Below, one piece after another: positions 58,950 through 64,000 of a stretch of 64,000 nt of DNA; the stretch's first letter is position 1; each line of letters opens with the position of its first letter. A model generated the notes under the pieces. It had not been told where the DNA came from, did not search any database, and was given only the letters and a program-made list of their open reading frames with translations. Made by a program: the position numbers and the translations under genes. This stretch comes from Apostichopus japonicus (lineage: Eukaryota > Echinodermata > Holothuroidea > Aspidochirotida > Stichopodidae). The stretch is from NCBI RefSeq assembly GCF_037975245.1, contig NC_092567.1:25643376-25707375 (forward strand), given 5' to 3'.

Positions 58950-60925
58950 ATATTTATGCTATAAATTTAGAACTAGTGGGTGAACATCTGTACTTACACT
59001 CAGAGGGTATTCTACATGTATCGGTATACGCATACTGTTGTACTATTTTGTATACTACAACTTCTGCTATATAGATTCGGGTAAATTGGTTCGATATAAG
59101 TAAAGGTGTGTATCTTTAAAATTGACAAAAGCACCTGACTTAATGGAAAACGAATTTGTAGAAAATGGAACGATTTCTGTCCAAGTTAATTTCTAAAGTA
59201 AGCAAAAACCTTTTTGCGACGGACATTAGTGTTTCCGTCGTTTGGTTAAAGTCTAACCAACCATAATATCTAATGGCGTGAAATCTCTTCGCTTTGTTTG
59301 TATTTCTCTTGTTTTGTTCGTTGTTTTATCGTCTTTATGCAGATAGTCAGACTATGTATATTAAAAACTAGGTCGTTTTCCGGTATTATGCGCTTATGAA
59401 AATGAGTCACCCAATTCGAGTCTCCCAAAAATGCATGGTATCACCCTGCCCATCGGTGCGTCCCTTTTGTTAAATTGGGTTCATGCAAATTGGGCTATAA
59501 TTATTAACGTCAATTGTTGCTTTCTCTTATAAATTAATGAGCATTCAATAAGACATCATTTAAGTTTCTTATTTCGAAGGAATGTTTATCATAGAAACGT
59601 TTATACAGAGAACTTTACACATTAAATAATCATCTTTGATTTATAGTTATAAAATATCGAATAACTGATTTTACTTGTCCGTTTCAGTAGTGACTTACCC
59701 CACCCTTAACCAGGCTGTACACTGTTCACGCATATATAGGATATTGTATCATGCCTTCTGCATCGGTATTTCTTTCTTTTTCAAACAAAGTTGCTTGACA
59801 ATATCAAACATCGTTTTTATTTTTTATTTCTATTGAATGTATATCCTGAAACGTTTCTCTAACTTAACAAGTGTCAAGAACTCCGTGGTGGAACAAAGAA
59901 ACCCAACTTTAACGATTTAATGGACGCCATTACATTCCTAAGCTTCGCGTTTAAGTTATTTTTGTTTGACGGCATAACCCACTTTCTAAAAGCAAGACCA
60001 CTCGCTGTTTTGTTAATAAATTAGGGCAGTTTTAAATTTCTGAGAAGCTCTTTCATTGGTAAGTTATAATTCTTTTATCCGTTATGTACTTCTTATCCAT
60101 TTCCGACTTTCAAAGGCTTGAATTTTGTTTTGTCGTTTCCTTTGCCAAAATAGTATTGAAATGAAAGAAAATGTTACTGTTAATAGTTTTTTCACAAATG
60201 ACGGACTGTGTCAACTGAAATTAAAACTCACAGACCTATTTCACAGATCATTCAAACAAGTATAAAGCGGATGTTTAGTACTACAAAACAATTTATTTGT
60301 GTCTTTTTAATACAAGAAAATAAATGCTTATTTGATATCGTCTTTTTAGAACAAGAAGAAGAAAGAAGAACATTCGTGTCGCTTGTCGGGTTTAATTTCG
60401 AAATTATAGATATTATATAATCATAAAGTTTTCCACAAGATTCGTGAACATAAGTTTGAAAATATTAAGAAAAATTGGAAGAGTGAATCACAAACTACAA
60501 AGCTAATTAGTGCTAAGCCAAACAGGAACACTTGTATTTTAAGATTCTGGTTCTCTAGATTCAACCTAAATAGTTAACAATTGATTCGTTTTTAACTTCT
60601 AACATGATATGACGAGAAGTTTCTTATCACCTTTATATTATAGTTAAGAAACCTGGATTTTAGGAATTTTTAGTTCCAAATTGATTATAATTTGTTAACC
60701 TTTTGATTTGCACTAATTTTCGTTTCTATTTGGCTTTTGTGTTTCTTTGTTTGTATTAAAAAAAAAATTTTTTTCATTCTTTTCGTACGTAGTGAGCTGT
60801 TTCAATTATTCAGCGAATTTATTTAACCTTTCAACTTTTCGCTCTAGACTTGTTTTCTCTTCTATTTTCAAGTCTCTTTATCAGGTTGTAAGTGTATAAA
60901 ACTACTTCCACTTTACCGTTGGCTC
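58950..60925. other. No recognisable gene
   Basis: AT-rich with only short frames, such as 60208-60420 (+). Confidence 0.45.
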
Positions 60926-60930
60926 TTTCT

Positions 60931-61510
60931 TAACCTAACACTAACCCTTACCTAACATTAACCCTTACCTAACACTAACCCTAACCTAACACTAACCCTT
61001 ACCTAACACTAACCCTTACCTAACACTAACCCTTACCTAACACTAACCCTTACCTAACACTAACTCTTACCTAACACTAACCCTTACTTAACACTAACCC
61101 TTACCTAACACTTACCCTTACCTAACACTAACCCTTACCTAACACTAACCCTTACCTAACACTAACCCTTACCTAACACTAACCCTTACCTAACACTAAC
61201 CCTTACCTAACACTAACCCTAACCTAACACTAACCATTACCTAACACTAACCCTTACCTAACACTAACCCTTACCTAACACTAACCCTTACCTAACACTA
61301 ACTATTACCTAACACTAACCCTTACCTAACACTAACCCTTACCTAACACTAACCTTAACCTAACACTAACCCTTACCTAACACTAACCCTTACCTAACAC
61401 TAACCCTTACCTAACACTAACCCTTACCTAACACTAACCCTTACCTAACACTAACCCTAACCTAACACTAACCCTTACCTAACACTAACCCTAACCTAAC
61501 ACTAACCCTT
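60931..61510. repeat. 17-bp telomere-like minisatellite, about 34 copies
   Basis: The unit CCTAACACTAACCCTTA can be split as CCCTTA-CCTAA-CACTAA, three near-telomeric words (compare CCCTAA). Some units contain an exact CCCTAA. Very homogeneous, with rare variants (ACTCTTA, ACCATTA). Flanked by ordinary sequence on both sides. Confidence 0.95.
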
Positions 61511-61514
61511 CTAG

Positions 61515-63275
61515 TCTTATTTTTGTTTGGCTTTTTGCCCATGTTTTTTCATCTTTTGTTTATCTTTAATTTTGTCTTTCAAGTCTGTTTTTTGTGAGCC
61601 CATTATAGGGATTTTGTGGGGGATTTTTCGTATTTCACCCTGAAACTCTATGTCTGTAAGCCTCTATTTATTAAATCTGAACCGGTGTTTGAATTCGCAG
61701 AAGAAGATTTGATTCGTTCGACTGGTTAACAGAAAACAAAAGCAGCTGCAAGTCTTCCTAGAAGAAGAATTTCACATCGATCGCATTAACTAATTCGCTC
61801 TTATAAATTTCTAATCATTGTATTTCATTACGTAAAACAAAACGAAACGATTGGCCGGAAGCTGTTGCTTTTAGAAAAAATACATGAAAACGAGAGAAGC
61901 ACCTGTTAGCAGATGTTTATAGCAGAAATTTATTTTAAATATACTTGTTTTAGTACACCCTTAAGGGTATTCATTTATAATTAAGGTATAGAACTGTAGG
62001 TCCATACTGTAAGTGCCCTATTGACCTCACTCACTGTTGTTGTTATTAGGTAATGACATATATGATGAAATGCCTCGTTCCATATAAGAATCGAACGTAA
62101 ATCCGTGATGAGGGATAATGTTACCTATACTGCCTATGTTAATATAGAGAGTTTAATATTGCTACTGTAACATGACGTAACCTGAATCATTCGTTATATA
62201 TTTGTTTCGACATCCATTCCACCCGGTCCATTCTTGAAGATCGTCAGTTAAGTTCATTGTTCCAGGTATTGGTTCTTTTGTACAGTGCTCTTGAGCATGT
62301 TTTATTTCATAATAACAGCACTTTAATATATGGCATTTTTTATTTATTTATTGTTTCAAATTTTAATGGACACCAAGAACGAGTTGCGCTGGCAAAAGAT
62401 GGTCGAGATTTGAGTTAGAAATTACTTAAAATTAATGTATTTCTATGTTCTGTTCAGCTTTGCCGAATTTTGGATAGAAGTGTAATTATGGAGACCGTTT
62501 GCTAGCATTGCGGCTAAACGAGCTTAATTTATATAATTTTCACGAAAACTACGTATTATGGTTAACGAATGTATGATTCTGATAAAGGGTCAGCGGATAA
62601 TGTTTTATAAGTTTATATCTTTGTAATGAAGTGTTTTTCTGGCATCCGTCGTTATTTTGTAACTAATGGTAATCCCCATGCTTAGCTATACAACACATAG
62701 CAAAACATCACAGCTGTGAGTAGGTATTAAATCGTTTAGTGATATAAATCCCTCCCTCCCCCCCCCCCCCGCTGCTCTACATCTGAATAAGGTTGTGATG
62801 GGGTTAGTCCATTCACAACAATATATCTCTTGCTAGAGTAAGCAGGGCAAACAGCATTTCATAAATAAACATAATTTAACGTTAACCTATACCCATTTGC
62901 TCGAAGTTATTAATAACATTATAGCGTAAGCCTATTACACATAGATCTTTCTGAGTAACCAACATTCATTTTCTGTATACTGAAAAGTAATCAAAATCAT
63001 TGTAGGGTAACGGATTTCGTCTCATTACTATTCTACTTGTTTTGAAGTCAACAATAGCATGATAGTGTAAACCGATTGTACATTTCACTATTTCAAAGAA
63101 CTAAAGCATTACTCCTTTCATGTGTGCTTCCATCTAAGAAAGAACCATTGTAAGCTTGTTCTTCATTTAAGTATTCTCATCCATTATGCTGATGTGAGCA
63201 AGGTCGTTTGGAAGGAACTAAATGCAATAAAAACACATTATTCAACCTTCAAAATAAATTTAAGCTAATGGAGAA
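61515..63275. other. No recognisable gene
   Basis: Unique AT-rich sequence with a C-run at 62757-62771. Confidence 0.45.
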
Positions 63276-63280
63276 GCAAC

Positions 63281-63474
63281 TAGTCGAGTGGTTCAGTGAA
63301 TGGGTAGAGTTGTGGACTGTTAACCTGACGTTCCGGACTCGAATCCACCTCTAGCTAAGTGGGAAAGGCTATATGGACTGGTAACCAGACGTTCCGGACT
63401 CGAATCCACCTCTAGCTAAGTGGGTAGAGCCATGGACTGGTAACCCGACGTTCCGGGCTCGAATTCATCTATAG
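63281..63474 (+). repeat. Three tandem tRNA-like units
   Basis: Units at about 63281-63352, 63353-63413 and 63414-63474 each carry a box A-like GTGGGTAGAGC (poor in unit 2), an anticodon-arm-like GGACTGTTAACC or GGACTGGTAACC, and a box B-like GGNCTCGAATCC. The acceptor stems do not pair and the units are only about 61 bp apart. They look like a tRNA-derived SINE head or tRNA pseudogene that multiplied in tandem. Confidence 0.6.
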
Positions 63475-63549
63475 CTAATTTATGAAATACTTCTTTTCCC
63501 TGTCGTAGATCCCTCTCTGAAGTCTTAATATATTACTTCAAACATGTAT

Positions 63550-63895
63550 TTTACTAGCCGACGTGGTGGCCGGTGCTATAAAGGGGCAGATGAAAGACTA
63601 TTGTTCTGCCAGCTGTGTAAACCGTGCTAGAGTTCTTGGCTCACTGGAGTTCATAACGCACCGCTGGTGGTGTGGCACTTTTTGTGGCCTAGGATCCCGT
63701 GTGCCTGTCTACCCTTGATGTCGCAAAAGAACCCGGGAGGATGCGGAGAGGGTCGGTCCAATCGACCAAAAGCGTTGTAGGTGGCGTGCTTGTATCCTTG
63801 CCTACGGCAAAATGGTCTAACCCCTCTTATGCGACCGACATGTGTGAACCCACCGTCCACTGAATGCGCGGCTTGACCGCGCTATTCTCCTAAAA
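63550..63895. other. GC-rich block of unknown nature
   Basis: Clearly richer in G and C than its surroundings, beginning GCCGACGTGGTGGCCGGTGC and containing CTATAAAGG. No convincing long frame. Probably a repeat or retroelement piece adjoining the tRNA-like units. Confidence 0.35.
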
Positions 63896-64000
63896 TTGAA
63901 TATACGGATGCTGTTAAAAGACATAATCATATTTTGAGTTTTAAACTAGCGCCATCATTCCTCATGAAGCGTTAATTTATCCTCGTTGGTTGGTTATGGC

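Noticed and set aside
60931-61510. True chromosome end
   Set aside because: Ordinary sequence continues on both sides and the unit is a 17-mer, not a pure hexamer.
63281-63474. Functional tRNA genes
   Set aside because: Acceptor stems do not pair and the units are too short.

Overview
The window is nuclear DNA from an intron-rich, AT-rich animal genome. Genes have short exons with GT-AG introns, and most of the rest is introns, microsatellites, minisatellites and short inverted-repeat transposons. The gene families and the repeat style fit a marine invertebrate, perhaps an echinoderm-like deuterostome. The species is an inference, because no marker gene is present. There is no sign of an operon, plasmid, phage or CRISPR array.

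Three protein-coding genes can be supported. (1) Plus strand, 8860-16116: an eight-exon gene for a 571-residue secreted, probably GPI-anchored ecto-5'-nucleotidase (CD73/NT5E family). All splice phases close. Two metal-ligand histidines of the family are replaced (by Thr214 and Asp237), and one of the two aromatic substrate clamps is an Ile, so it may be a pseudoenzyme. (2) Minus strand, 38912 down to 17827: a gene of about fourteen exons for a type I membrane protein. It has a signal peptide, a Thr/Ser-rich mucin stalk with seven 25-residue repeats, two copies of a SEA-like module each followed by a 51-codon exon, one transmembrane helix and a long charged cytoplasmic tail. The layout resembles the KIAA1549/DUF3827 family. 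Near the 3' end, two alternative small exons of different phase enter one 135-base exon in two different open frames, predicting two unrelated C-termini. (3) Minus strand, 52084-53265: a single-exon class A GPCR of 393 residues.

Fragments of possible exons lie at 1142-1287 (+), 5022-5181 (+), 10553-10677 (-) and 11241-11416 (+).

The repeats are unusually informative. Two families of TTAA-flanked inverted-repeat elements each have two copies; one copy ends 14 bases from an exon of the nucleotidase gene. A third family carries a variable number of internal repeats. Tandem arrays include a 43-bp satellite at the left end, a 555-bp TCA array, a 17-bp array, a 38-bp array, many TA arrays, and 580 bp of a 17-bp telomere-like repeat at 60.93-61.51 kb. 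Three tandem tRNA-like units lie at 63.28-63.47 kb. The palindrome TGACGTCA occurs 17 times by eye, far above chance. Large stretches (2.7-5.0, 16.3-17.8, 33-38, 46-52 and 58.9-63.2 kb) hold nothing recognisable.
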